Assembly: GCA_000934385.1 (NCBI GenBank)
Contig: KN880516.1
Span: forward strand, 28,994 to 92,993
From: Cylindrobasidium torrendii FP15055 ss-10
Lineage: Eukaryota > Basidiomycota > Agaricomycetes > Agaricales > Physalacriaceae
Reading direction: 5' to 3'
DNA length: 64,000 nucleotides
Numbering within the stretch: the stretch's first letter is position 1; each line of letters starts with the position of its first letter. The notes beneath the pieces were generated by a model. The model saw nothing but the letters and a program-made list of their open reading frames with translations, was not told where the DNA came from and did not search any database. A program made the translations under genes and the position numbers. Positions 10,565-23,661 of this stretch are shown one piece after another.

Positions 10565-12850
10565 ATGGCTTTCGACAGCGTGTGGTTGGCTGTCGCAGTC
10601 GTCCCCATAGGATTTCTCCTCTTTCATTGGGCTTCAGCGGGATATCCACGTCTTCCGTCTTATATACCTGGACCGCCCTCGCGCTCCTGGATTGCAGGTT
10701 CGTAGTTCTTTATGTGAAGCATTGCCATTTGACTAGAGTGTTGATGGCCTCATGACTTGTTCTCTCCATCACACCGTATGCATAGCCTGTGACTATTGAC
10801 TAACCACTGGTACTAGGCCACGCCGTCGACCTGTGGAACAAGCAAGAGCAAGCTGGAGATCTAGAATTTGCGTGGTTCAAACAGTACGGCGCGACAATCA
10901 AAACCAAAGGAACGTTCGGGGTGTGTGATCATGTAACGAGCGTCCAAATGTGTATTCATGCTAATAATGTAGACCGAAATTCTCTTGACCTCCGACGCAA
11001 AGGCCATCCACTATGTCCTGCATACCTCTGCCTATCGCTTCGAAAAAGCTCCAGAAGCCGTCATTTCTATCACTGCAGTGAATGGGAAAGGTGTTATCGC
11101 AGTCAATGGTGGGTGTGCCTTTCTCGCGTCGACCGATTGTACTCACCATATGTAGGGAAAACTCACCAACGGCACCGTAAAGTGCTCAGCCCCGCCTTCT
11201 CTGAAATCCAACTGCGGACATTCATGCCTGTCTTCCAAAGTGTAGCAAATACTGTACGTGCGCTTTGCCAGCGTTCCTACCGGGCTCAACGCGACCTCTC
11301 CAGCTCACCAAAACCATACGAGCCGCTATCGAACGAGACGGAGGTATTGTTGACGTTCACCATTGGCTCGGAAGAGCCTCTCTTGACATCATCGGAGAAA
11401 GTTGTAGGCTCACCAATGGTTGAAATGATTTACTCATACCTTTCCTAGCTGCCTTCAACTACAAGTTCAACTCACTTGAAGATGAGAACTGTGAAATGGC
11501 CAACATCATGTCACATCTCATGTTCGTTTATGCGCTCCAGTTTACTGTTTGTCCCTGCGCTGATGTTCTCCGTAGGGACGGCGCTTCTGCCATGACTGAG
11601 CCCCTCCGCGTTGGACTTTGGTTAATGGAGAAATTCCCTCTTCTTCAAGGCCTCGTCGACTATTCTCCAGCTGATCTTCACCGCCATATGGTCAAGTTCA
11701 AGAAACTGGCGCGGGAGCTTGGGAAGATTATTGTCGACAAGGCAAAGCAGTCGTCAACCGACACATCGGCTAAGGATATACTGAGCATCTTGGGTGCGTT
11801 ATATCGGCAATGTACGGTGTCACGGTTATGTTTCTAAGTCGGCATTGTGTAGTCCGCGCAAATGAGAGTGAAGATTCCAGCAAGAAGCTTTCGGAAGACG
11901 AAGTCTTGAACCAAACAGCGTAGGGCTATTTCCTACTTTGATTGATTCTTGTTGACCGCCTGGACAGTACATTGTTGTCTGCAGGTCAAGAGACAACGTC
12001 GTCAACGCTCACTTGGGTGCTTTACGAGCTGAGCAAATGTCCCGACGCTCAGCATGCCCTACGCAAGGAGATTCGTGAGGTTCGCTCGCGCGTCGGAGAC
12101 GGCCCCCTCACGCAACAAGACTACGACAGTATGGAGATGCTGAACGCAGTCATCAAGGTTCGTGAGCCCTCAATCGTCTCCTTATGCATTCCTGATGCCG
12201 AACGCTTATAGGAAACCCTCCGCTTCCATCCAATCCTCGGCACTATGCTTCGAGTAGCATCCTTCGACGACATCATCCCGCTCGCAGAGCCTATCATCAC
12301 ACCAGACGGGCAGACTATTAGTCAAATACCGGTGCAAAAAGGGCAGCTTGTCGAATGCGCGGCGCACGGCTACAATCGGTGCGTCTTATTGGAATTTGGG
12401 ACGGTAGAGCTAACCACTGACCACTTTTACTTAGAAACCCTGCAGTCTGGGGTTCCGACGCACACATCTGGCGACCAGAGCGGTGGTTGACCAAGCAGGA
12501 GGCTCAAGTTACTGTAGGAATGCACGCAAATGTATTATCTTTCAGTGAGTCGTGCTGAGGGACTGCTTCATGCTTTATGCTGATTGCATTTGTGAATAGG
12601 CGGCGGGGTTCGAGGCTGTAGTGGATGGCGGTTTGCGTGAGTGTCCCTACTTCTTGTGTCCTGATACCGTCATACTGAAAAAATATACAGCATGATGTCG
12701 ATGCAGAGCATCACATTTGAGCTGATCGAAAACTTTTACTTCGAACCTTCGGAGGCCATTTGCCGTCGACCAGGCCTGTTGATAACCCCGCACCTCGCAG
12801 CGCGCGTTGAGGAAGGAGTGAAACTGCCCTTGAGAGTGACAGAAGTATGA
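10565..12850 (+). CDS. Cytochrome P450 monooxygenase, tandem copy 1
   Basis: Thirteen exons with twelve short introns; the frame closes cleanly from ATG 10565 to TGA 12848-12850. The N-terminus has a membrane anchor (WLAVAVVPIGFLLFHW) and a proline hinge (PSYIPGPPS). I-helix oxygen-activation motif AGQETTS, K-helix ETLR (ExxR), aromatic region WRPERW, and the haem loop FSGGVRGCSGWRFA with the Cys ligand are all present. It is a class II microsomal P450 that needs an NADPH-P450 reductase from elsewhere in the genome. The substrate cannot be told from sequence. The downstream gene at 13278 has the same intron positions and similar sequence, so this is a tandem duplicate pair. An old yellow enzyme follows on the opposite strand. 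Exons 3-4: 10973-11108 and 11156-11253. Confidence 0.9.
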
Positions 12851-13277
12851 AAATAGATTTTATGTATTTAATGGCACGCATTGGTATGCTCTGTCCACTG
12901 AAATTACAAGAGTTTAAAGAACCCCAATTCGAAATTAATTGCCACTGAGCGTCGATCAGTCGGGCCGATAGCCGTGCAACGGCATCAGCGACCTTGAACA
13001 CCTACATTCATCATCCATCTTGAGTTATGTCGTCTGTTCAAGAAAAAATCATCCGCGGAAGATACACGAACGCCTTTTTTCATGACTCTCACGCAAGATG
13101 GATATGACACAACACTCCTTCAGGCTTGCTTCAGGCAGGGATTCCGACGGGGAGGCTCGGCCTTACTTCTTCTACAATACAATTCGGATATCTTCCGCAT
13201 CTCCTGGCATGGTATAAGAAGTCACCAGAAAATTGGCTCCGTTCCGCATTCTGCATCTCCTCCTTCCACGTCCTGCC

Positions 13278-15523
13278 ATGGCTATTGCGGTTTGGTTTAC
13301 TGTGGCGGCCATCTTGGTTGCAGGTCTGCTCTTCATCAGGAATTACATAGACTATCCACGTCTCCCCTCGTATATACCAGGACCTCCCTCACCTTCATGG
13401 ATTGCAGGTTAGTCGCGTCCCTTTATCCTCGATTGTGTGCCCAGTCGCGGCGCCTTTGGCCATAGGCTGATGGCACTCTTAGGCCATGCTGTCGATATTT
13501 GGATGAACCAACACCAAGCTGGAGACCTCGAGTTTGCCTGGTTCAAGAAATACGGCGCGACAATCAAGACAAAGGGTACATTCGGCGTGCGTGGATACCT
13601 GTCGCATGCCTTACTACAGACCCTTAACTTCATCTAGGACGACATTCTCATGACGTCGGATGCGAAGGCGCTTCAATACATCCTCCACACCTGCGCTTAC
13701 AAATTTGAGAAAGCGCAGGAAATGATAATCAGTGTCTTGGCGTCGAATGGGCGAAGTGTTCTCGGGGTAAACGGTGTGCATGTTCGCAGTGTCCGATGTA
13801 CCACTCTGCTTAACCTGTTACACATGCACAGGTGCCACCCACCAACGCCATCGGAAGGTCCTCAGCCCCGCATTCTCGGAAACTCAACTTCGAAATTATA
13901 TTCCCCTTTTCCAGCGCGTCGGGAAAACAGTGAGTTGATTCCTCGAAACCATGAATTCCAACATTTCTGATTGGTTAGCTCACGAGGCAAATTCTACACT
14001 CCATCGAAAAGTCAGGCAAGACCGTCAATATGCACATGTGGTTGGGACGAGCATCGCTTGACACTATTGGAGAAGGTGAGGCCGTAGTACAGTCACCCAG
14101 AATTCAGCTAACACTGGTTTCGCAGCCGGTTTCGCGTACAAGTTCAATTCTCTCGAGGACGAGGACTGCGAAATGGCTGAGATTTTGACCCATCTCATGT
14201 GTGTTTATCTTCTCCTTTCCCAGAGCCTACTCCTGACATGCGATTGCAAAGGGACGGCGCGTCCTCCATGAACAAGACTCTGCGCGTTGGTCTCTGGATC
14301 CTTGAGAAGATACCCGCCCTACAAGTTCTTGTTCAATATTCCCCGGCTCATCTGCACCAGCGACTTCTCCAGTTCAAGAGCCTTGCGAGAAGACTGGCAA
14401 GGCGCATCGTCGACGAAGCCAAGGATTCTCTGGTGGATGACAAAGGAAAAGACATGCTCAGCATCCTCGGTATGTGCAAGTCCTTGGTGTCCTTCCCGTA
14501 GTCTTGAGACGCTTAATATTCTGTGCAGTGCGTGCAAATCAGAGCGAGGACGTGAACAAGAAGCTTTCGGAGGATGAAGTCCTATCGCAAGCAGCGTGTG
14601 TATCATGTCGCAGTTCTCAACTCCTTCATACATACTAATTAGTGATTGATAGCGCCATTATATCCGCAGGTCAAGAAACTACCTCTTCGACGTTGACATG
14701 GGTCTTCTACGAGTTGACCAACCATCCCGAAATCCAGGAAATTGTGCGCAAGGAAATTTGTGAAGTACGTTCGCGTATAGGGGAGGGACCGTTCACGGCC
14801 CAGGACTACGATGGTATGGTCATGTTGAATGCTGTTATCAAGGTGGGGCGAATCCTCCACGGGAAAAATCCACTCATCGTTTGCAGGAAACTCTCCGCGT
14901 CCACACCATTCTCGGCTTTGTGTCGCGCCAGGCATATGTAGACGAGGTTATTCCTCTTGCGGAACCCATTGTCACCAAGGATGGGCGGCGGATTGACCAA
15001 ATCCCTGTGAAGAAGGGTCAGCTCATCGAGTGTGCTGCACACGGTTACAACCGGTACGTCCAAGTGTTTTCCAAAATATACCTGGCCTTGATTGTCTTCA
15101 GTAATCCGGCTGTCTGGGGTCCTGATGCCCATGTTTGGCGCCCTGAACGGTGGTCGAAGAAAATGGAAAACCAACTCATTCTTGGTCTTCATGGCAATAT
15201 CCTGACATTCAGTCAGTATTATCGCTCCCATTGCTTTGTGTCCCAACAATACTGACGTGTGAACTAGGTGGCGGCGTCCGAGGATGCATCGGCTGGCGAT
15301 TTGCGTGCGTCTTTCCATACAATTGTTCGCGCCTGAGCTCACTTTCTCTTACAGCGTTATGTCCATGCAAAGCGTTGTTACTGAAATGCTTGAGAATTTC
15401 TCCTTCGCGCCGTCCGAGGACACGAAGCTGGTCATACGTCGCCCAGGACTTCTCATAACCCCTCGCCTTGAGGGTCGCTTCCATGAAGGGATCAAAATGC
15501 CTTTGTCTGTAACACCGCTGTAA
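13278..15523 (+). CDS. Cytochrome P450 monooxygenase, tandem copy 2
   Basis: Same architecture as the gene at 10565: anchor MAIAVWFTVAAILVAGLLF, hinge PSYIPGPPS, I-helix AGQETTS, ExxR as ETLR, WRPERW, haem loop SGGVRGCIGWRF, end at TAA 15521-15523. Every shared domain is present and all twelve introns sit at positions equivalent to copy 1, so it looks functional. Differences from copy 1 around the haem loop (Ile for Ser after Cys) and in the ExxR exon (TLRVHTILGFVSRQ against TLRFHPILGTMLRV) suggest substrate divergence after duplication. The ExxR exon lacks the usual Pro two residues after Arg, which copy 1 keeps. It ends about 100 bp from the 3' end of the convergent old yellow enzyme gene. 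Confidence 0.9.
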
Positions 15524-15624
15524 ATACAGGATATCAAAACACCTTGCTTTTATAGATGTCAACTTGAACTTCATTGCCCCCACCGCATTGGCCGAATTCA
15601 CTACTTCTGCGAGCGCGTCTCAAA

Positions 15625-16953
<1,329 letters not shown>

Positions 16954-16999
16954 TTTGCGAAGGGGATGCTATGAGCAGTTGTGCCAGACATTAATTGTC

Positions 17000-17008
17000 C
17001 TTTATAGG
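17000..17008 (-). promoter_or_regulatory. TATA box of old yellow enzyme 1
   Basis: CTATAAAG on the minus strand lies about 50 bp upstream of the ATG at 16953. The two other old yellow enzyme genes have the same CTATAAAG at similar distance (about 37314-37325 and 38880-38888), so the promoter core is shared. Confidence 0.55.
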
Positions 17009-17431
17009 TTCTGCCTTGCTGTAATCCTGTTGCTGACTTGATGAGGATGGCTTGAACCCGGTAAAATTTGGGTCTTCATCCGAAGCTACTGGTAATACGA
17101 GATACCGTAGATGGCATCCCGAGCGCTCAGGGTGCACAAGATTTGTGTTATCACTTCTATAGCCTATTTACTTACGTGGAATACTTCACTAAGCCGCCAT
17201 ACTTGAAAGGGCACTTGGCCCATCAGTGATCAATGATGACAAATCGTGACATTGTTCTGTCATGTGTGCACGTGACACACCAAGTTGTGACTAGGCCTTG
17301 ACTAGGCCTCTATCAATGCAGGTTGCATTGAATTGTGAGTCTGTGACTAAAAGAGATGATGAGATGCTCATATGTGATTACAAACGTTCTAGTCGTGAGA
17401 CGCTGAAATCGCTGCTGTGTGCATTACAAAT

Positions 17432-20203
17432 CTACCATCCACGCCTCCTCCCACCGCGCCCCCACTTTTCCATCAAAAACGCAGTCAGATACTCGTAGAT
17501 CTCTTGGTGCGCACCCCGCGTAGAGATGCCATGGTCACTGATATTGGAATTAGTCGCAGCCCTTGCAGGATGAAAATAGCGTCGACAACATACCTGTCCG
17601 TAAACATTCTGAACCAGAACCCAGTCCGCACCTTCGCCGTCGTTAACATATCCAGGAGCCGCGCCGAGTTCGAATAGTGCACATTATCATCCCCACTGCC
17701 ATGCGCCAGCAGATAGTCGACCGACTTGAAGCCCTCCATATCGCTCACGCTCGAATTATCATATCCCGCGACATTATCCTTTGGCAAGCCCATGTACCTT
17801 TCCGTGTACACAGAGTCATACAGCCTCCAGTCCGTCACAGGCGCAACGCTCATTGCAAGGGTATGCACGCCAGCAGCCTTCTCCACCACCTTTGCCGCCA
17901 TGTACCCTCCATAACTCCATCCCCACACCCCAATGCGCTGCGGATCAACATAGTCGCGCGATGCCCACTCCCTCGCTGCCGCCACTTGGTCTATCACCTC
18001 GTACCAGCCCAAGTTGTCTTTGACAACAGAGCGCAGGCCACGACCCCCAGCGGCGGTTCCGCGTCCATCGATGCTGACAATAACATACTCCAAAGAGCAT
18101 GCGAGGTAGTGTTCCCATTCACGAGAGAAGCGCTGGTTGACTGTCTGGCTATTGGGGCCACCGTACACCTTGAAGAGAACTGGATACTTCGTGCGTCCTG
18201 AACCATCCATACGCGGGGGACGCATTTCAACCACATTCAGATCGTATCCGTCGTTGTTCAAGGTTGAGTGTATGATGGTAGGTGCTTCGTAGACGCTGGT
18301 GGTGTTCCGCAAGTCGATGTTCGACGACAGGACGTAGTCAAACGAAGGGGAATCGGCCTTGATGATGCGCTGCCAGGGAACATCGGGTCCAAGATAGGTG
18401 AGGACATAGTATCCAGCTTCGGGAGAGAACGAAGAGGAGTAGTATGAGGGTATATCCTCTTGGGGAGAAGCCGTGAGAGACACCGTCGATGGGGCGCCAT
18501 TATCCTTGGGCAGGCTGACTGAGTAGAGGTTGCGCTCGACGGGGGTCGGCGAGGCTGCCTCAAAGTAACTTCAACGCATCAGCGAAACGACAATATGGAG
18601 GGAGGAATAGCACTCACACAGTATTATTCTTCTTGTCAAAGGCCTTGATACCGCTTGTCACTTCCCAGGCGCCAGAGGTGAGCCAGATGGGTTCACTTGA
18701 ATTAACCGGACTGAAGAGAGCAATGTGACTCCAGCCATCCTTGGTAGGAACAACGTCGAGATAACCACCTTCGACTGGGTGAATATTTTGGTTGGGCTCG
18801 ATCCAGCCATTGTCTCCCTCCTCACCCTCCTTCCCAAGTTTACGAACAATCTGACCCTTGGTCAGGTCCTTCGCGTCGAAATAGACGACACTGCCGGCCG
18901 TGGCATTCCTCGTAACTTCCTTGATAATGAGTTCATCGTCGCCCACCCAAGTGACCTCTTGAATGACTGCATCTTCGCGGGGGAAGCGGTTAGGCCAGTC
19001 CAGCTCGATCGTGTCCTTCTTGTCTATGTCGTACACAAAGATATCCACGAGAGGGTTGGCATATCCTGGCTTTGGATACTTCATGGTGGTCTCGGACGGG
19101 TATGGTGTGATGGTGGAGGAGTTATCCGTTGGGTTGTATATGGGGAACGTGTACTCCTCGACCTTGGCTTCATCCAGTTTCAAAAATGCAACTTTGTTCG
19201 AGTCGGGGGACCACCACAGGGCGAACTCGTCACTGAAAACCTCTTCTTCGTATACCCAGTCTGGTACGCCGTGGAAGAGGGTAGTCGAGCCTGAGGATGT
19301 CACACGAGTAGGCGTGCCAGATGTTGGTGAGGCTAGGACGTAGAGATCGTTACCCGAGACAAATGCGATGGACTGGCCAGAGGGCGACCAATTTGCGTAG
19401 GCAGTCGTGGGTGGGTTCGTGGGAGGTACGAGTGGCTTGGTGGACTTGGCAGCAATATCATGGATGTAGTAGTTGCCAAAGCTCGAGTGCCGCCATTGCT
19501 TCTTGTAGTCGGCTTTCAAAAGCAGATACTTCATGTCCGCGGAAAGCGACCAGCTGTGATACTCCAGTTTGCTTCCGCTATCCTGCGCGTTAGTCAGTCG
19601 TGGTAGACCTGACAGTTCGCAGGTAGCATACGTTTGTCATGTCCGTGGTATTGACCAGCGTCCGGGTCTCATTCGTCTTGAGATCAACAAGCTGGATAGC
19701 ATCGCCTGTCTCGATGGAAAACACGCCGTCCCCCGCTACAGGGTAACATTAGTTATGTTCCCAGCATCACACTGGTGCGCACCTTCAGCAACCCATTCGA
19801 TACTGTGATATTCCGACCTGAAGGTCCCGTTGAAAATGTCGTCCATGGTGATTTTATGATATCCCGGCAGCCTGTAGACCGTCCCCACATAGCTGCGCGC
19901 CGCAAACACGCCGATAACCGTTGCAAGCGCTACCAACGCGCAAAGAGTGATGACAAGAAAGCGCACGGACGACGGTTTCGCCGGGCGCTGTTCTCGATGT
20001 GATGTCTGTCCGAATCCCCGTTCTGCCTCTCCCATACTTTGTGACTTGTCCAGAAACGGCACCTCATCTTCGTCCTCGGAGCTTGGCGCATCGAACGGAC
20101 CGTCGTTGTAGTACACCGTCCGTCTGGGCGGTCTGGATGAGGTTATAGTCGCGTCATCGTCGTCCAGAGTCTCTGCAGACGAGTAACGAGTGTCAGGAGC
20201 CAT
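17432..20203 (-). CDS. Dipeptidyl peptidase IV-type serine peptidase (S9B)
   Basis: Type II membrane protein. Residues 1-85 are an acidic Ser/Asp-rich cytosolic tail; a single membrane anchor (FLVITLCALVALATVIGVFA) follows at about residues 93-112, then the lumenal beta-propeller and the hydrolase domain. DWVYEEEVF is the double-Glu motif that holds the substrate N-terminus in DPP IV. The catalytic residues are visible: Ser in GWSYGGYMAAK, Asp in GSGDDNVHYSNS, His in DSDHGI after the last intron. Removal of Xaa-Pro or Xaa-Ala dipeptides is the family reaction. The fungal homologues are Ste13 (Golgi) and Dap2 (vacuole); I cannot choose between them. About five exons; the last exon is 3' of the intron beginning GTATGT near 17590 and ends at TAG 17432-17434. 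Confidence 0.92.
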
Positions 20204-20578
20204 GTACGGCCAGCAACAACGGCAGAGTAGTGGTGGTCAGAAGCCGAGTAGTGCTGTGCCCGGATTCTGTAGCCGCCGATCGTTTGATCCAACCAACCAT
20301 CCAACGCCCCATATGCCACCATTGAGGATTGGACTTTGTGTTTGCTCATAAATTCTCAGTGGATTGGAGATGTGACTCACGACCCGAGAGATTTCCCATA
20401 TCTATGATGCACTACTCAGTATCTGAGCAGAAGACCTGGGACGGTTGCGCTGCACTAATCTCCTCCAATATGCACCTGGGCATTCATCATACAAAAGACA
20501 AGGTGCGGTGCTTTCATCGCTTCTATATAGTGTTACAAGGTACTTTGTGCGCCGAGAATCACGGATATACAGCCAGAT

Positions 20579-21994
20579 TCAAAAGAATTCCTCCACAAAC
20601 TGGTTCTCTCCCATATCCCCGCATTGGGTTTGCCTTCTCCCATAATTCTGAACATACACCAAAACGCCCATGTCCTCGTACTCCCCGAATACCTTCTCAA
20701 GGTCGCTCATCTCAGGCCGGGAGTACTTCCCTTGCAAACCTGTCACCATCACCTCCAGTGTGTCCAGTTTGGCTACTGTTTCGACGTGCAATCGACTCTC
20801 CAGCGCCTCCTTCAGAGAAGTAGCATTCTTGCAATCCATGACAATCGACAAGTCGCGCAGTTTGGGAACATTGGGCGCAGAGAGGTACTTGATAGCGAGC
20901 GGGTCGACGCGAGCGTCCTGACCCATCTCAATGAGCCACCTTTCAGGTGTGCGCAATTCCAGTGACTCCAGTTCGTTCTGATTCTTCAAAATATCGACGA
21001 GGGATGGCCCAAAGAGGTTGTACCCCACAGACAGGGAAGTGAGCTTGCAGTTGGACCGCTGGATAAAATCGACGGCATTGGAATATTCAGGTCCCTCGGG
21101 CCACGACTTGCCCGCTTGAATATGGTCGGGGTACTTCAGCGTGCAGTCGAGGACGCGGAGTGCAGGCAATGTGACATGGGTGAAAAACTCTGTGTCGAGG
21201 CTGCCGATATGGACGATAGAGAGTTTGTGGTGTATGAGGTGGGGTGGGATAGCGGCATCGTTCGTGTATACGGTCCTGACGTGGATAGATTCCAGCACTG
21301 GCGACCCAGAGATCATCCTCATCAAATGCGTTAACATAATATTGCCGAGGTGAAGATACCGCAGGTTCCGGTTTCCTCGAGTGGAATAGGCGTTTCCTCG
21401 ATACCAGCGAAGGTTTGGGATTGTGGGGATGCATTTCTCAGCCCATGGATTCGGTGTGTGCCAGGGCGATCCTCGATGGACCACAGCCATTTGTACCAGT
21501 CGTTTGGTCGCGAAAGGTTCGAAGTTTAGGGAGAAGCTGGGGTAACTGTGGTTGTCAAGAAGGGGGAGGACGAGGATGAGAGAGGATGTTTTGGGTAGCA
21601 GTGATGAGAGCACCGCAGAAGCGCACTGCTGGACCGCAGTCGACGCATCTTCAAGGTTGCAAATAATGCGGAGACCGAGGGTGCCTGCGCGCGATTGATT
21701 CTCGTGGTGAATGCGGAGGATGGTATCGAATAGATCTTGCTTGGGTGAAACGGTAAAGACGATGTGCCGCCAGAGGTCTGACTGGAGAAGGGCTGCTTGC
21801 CGGTACCTTCGCGAAACAGGCGCTGTGATAGTTTGGCGCGCTTGAGCGACAGCGCGGGAACTGCGTAAGATTGTCTCTGTATCGTCTTTGTGGAGGCTGT
21901 CTTCCATACAATCCCAGAAGGATGATTCTATGAGATGGGATAAGATCTCGCCAATTGTCTCGACGGCCAGACTTTCGAGTGATACAGCAGGCAT
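20579..21994 (-). CDS. F-box-like protein, paralogue of 41087-42649
   Basis: Single-exon frame of 471 aa. The N-terminus reads LAVETIGEILSHLIESSFWD, an F-box-like start typical of mushroom F-box families, then SRRYRQAALLQSDLWRHIVF. The rest has Leu-rich repeats typical of F-box/LRR folds (NLRYLHLGNIML, CKLTSLSVGYNLFG). The gene at 41087 shares the FWD block, the RQAALL..WR.VF block and the domain layout, so they are paralogues. F-box proteins are substrate adaptors of SCF ubiquitin ligases; the target is unknown. Mushroom genomes carry hundreds of these, and many may not be true SCF subunits. Confidence 0.75.
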   Translation of the reverse strand: MPAVSLESLAVETIGEILSHLIESSFWDCMEDSLHKDDTETILRSSRAVAQARQTITAPVSRRYRQAALLQSDLWRHIVFTVSPKQDLFDTILRIHHENQSRAGTLGLRIICNLEDASTAVQQCASAVLSSLLPKTSSLILVLPLLDNHSYPSFSLNFEPFATKRLVQMAVVHRGSPWHTPNPWAEKCIPTIPNLRWYRGNAYSTRGNRNLRYLHLGNIMLTHLMRMISGSPVLESIHVRTVYTNDAAIPPHLIHHKLSIVHIGSLDTEFFTHVTLPALRVLDCTLKYPDHIQAGKSWPEGPEYSNAVDFIQRSNCKLTSLSVGYNLFGPSLVDILKNQNELESLELRTPERWLIEMGQDARVDPLAIKYLSAPNVPKLRDLSIVMDCKNATSLKEALESRLHVETVAKLDTLEVMVTGLQGKYSRPEMSDLEKVFGEYEDMGVLVYVQNYGRRQTQCGDMGENQFVEEFF

Positions 21995-22383
21995 GCTGAA
22001 AAGTGTTGTGAGTAATAAGCCTCATAAGCTGAAAATTTTTCATACGCTAAACAGTGAGAGTTAGAGTGAGAGTGTCAGAGCGTGGGAATCTGGCATTGGT
22101 CGTCTGGCCATTGGGCTTTATACTCTGACCGTTGACGGGCCCGGGATTATGTATTAAAGCACAAGGCTGCAAGCACCAATTGGAAGCGTAAATTTGTTCG
22201 AGAATCAACAACGTAAGGAAGAGGTAACTCACGCATGGGGTATTATCGTCCAAATGAGTATTCACCCCTACAGCGACTTATGATGAACAGCAAGTAAGTG
22301 AAAGGCGCTTGCTATGAAAGGAACACTTGAAAGCTCGGCGTCCGGGCCGATCGCACCTTTTTTCCGTTAACCGTCACGTCGCA

Positions 22384-23452
22384 ATGCTCCGAGCGGCATT
22401 CGCGCTTCGTCCGGCCTTGCAACGGCCTTGCGCGCGCTCCTTGCAGACATCTACAGCAGGTGCGCCCTGAGTTAGCCTGGTAGATTGCAATCCTAACAAT
22501 ATGCAGCATTCGCGAAGAAGAAACGCGCAGTGGTCGACGCGTTCGAGGACGGCGACGATGACCTCTTCGGCAGTATGGCCTCCAGCCCGGATGCTGCCGC
22601 CACCGCCTCCGTGCAACAAACTTCCACTACTGCCTCTGCCAAAACCCAGACGGCCACTTCCAAAGCCAAAGCCGCACGAACGAGGATGTCCGACCGCCGA
22701 CGGAACAGGGAGTTCACCCAGCTGTGGGACTTTGCTGTCCCCCAGATTCGTGCCCAAACCATGGAAGAGAAGCGTGCACACAAGCATCCGGCGTTCCCCC
22801 GCAAGTCGACTTTCCCCAGGCTCGTCCAACTCGCCGGAAACCGCGCCCAGTTGGAACAAGTTGTTGACCTTATTCCCTTGCTCGATGCAAAGTATGGGTG
22901 GACCTATGAGCCGCGGCATGTCGAGCTCCTTACTCGTGCGTCTTTGTTTAACATTCCCCATTGGGTACTCATAGTTCTGCAGTTCGCTGTGACAGCCTCG
23001 GATGCCCAGAGGTCGCACTCAAAGTGTTCTCCGACGTCCCCCGCTACCGCATGCAAATGACCCGTTCCGCTGGGCAGCAGCTCATGCACTCCCTCCACCG
23101 CTACGGTGCTCTCGACCAAGTCCCCGTCGCTGCCGCACTGTTCGCTGTTCACAATGTCGGCAACCTCGAGCGTGATATAGTTGCATCCTCCATTCTGGCC
23201 GCGACGTCCGCAAAGCAAGGCCAAACCGAGCTCCTGCAAGGCCTCCTTCCCGAAATCCGCACCATGCTTGGTCTCAGCACCACCAAGATTATCAGCCAGT
23301 GGCAGGATGGAAAGTCATTGCAGAACAAATGGGTCAAGACCTACCTGCGTGCTGTGGACCTCTTGGTAGAGAAGAGTGAAGGGAAGCCGATTGACTGGCT
23401 CAGGCAGTGGAGGCATCGCTCTATACAGCCAGTTGTTGCTCCAGCTCCCTAA
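22384..23452 (+). CDS. Mitochondrially targeted helical-repeat protein
   Basis: Three exons. Exon 1 starts at 22384 and encodes a classical mitochondrial presequence (MLRAAFALRPALQRPCARSL: Arg and Ala, no acidic residue). It joins by an intron ending near 22506 to AFAKKKRAVVDAFEDGDDD. The second intron (22936-22982) joins HVELLT to LRCDSLGCPEVALKVF. The body is alpha-helical with repeats resembling PPR/TPR helices (EVALKVFSDVPRYRMQM, QQLMHSLHRYGAL). I do not recognise a named family. A mitochondrial translation or ribosome-associated role is a guess from the targeting signal and fold type. The C-terminus is Trp/Arg-rich (DWLRQWRHRS). It ends at TAA 23450-23452 and is convergent with the F-box gene at 23662. 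Confidence 0.7.
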
Positions 23453-23661
23453 ATATTCATTCGCACGCAATATATCACACCTCTTCCCGCCTATACGGTC
23501 TATCACAAACTACGTGGAATTGAGGCAGAACACTCGTGTCCGATAACCTGCTCGCAGTGCGCTCAAAAGTATTGAATACAGTCCCTCTCTCGATGACTTT
23601 CCTGGTGCAACATTTCCAGATATATATTCAGGTCTATCCGTTTGTCTATGAAAGCAGACCG

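Noticed and set aside
17677..18201. Plus-strand open frame of 174 aa
   Set aside because: Antisense to the catalytic domain of the DPP IV-type gene; no domain and no splice support.
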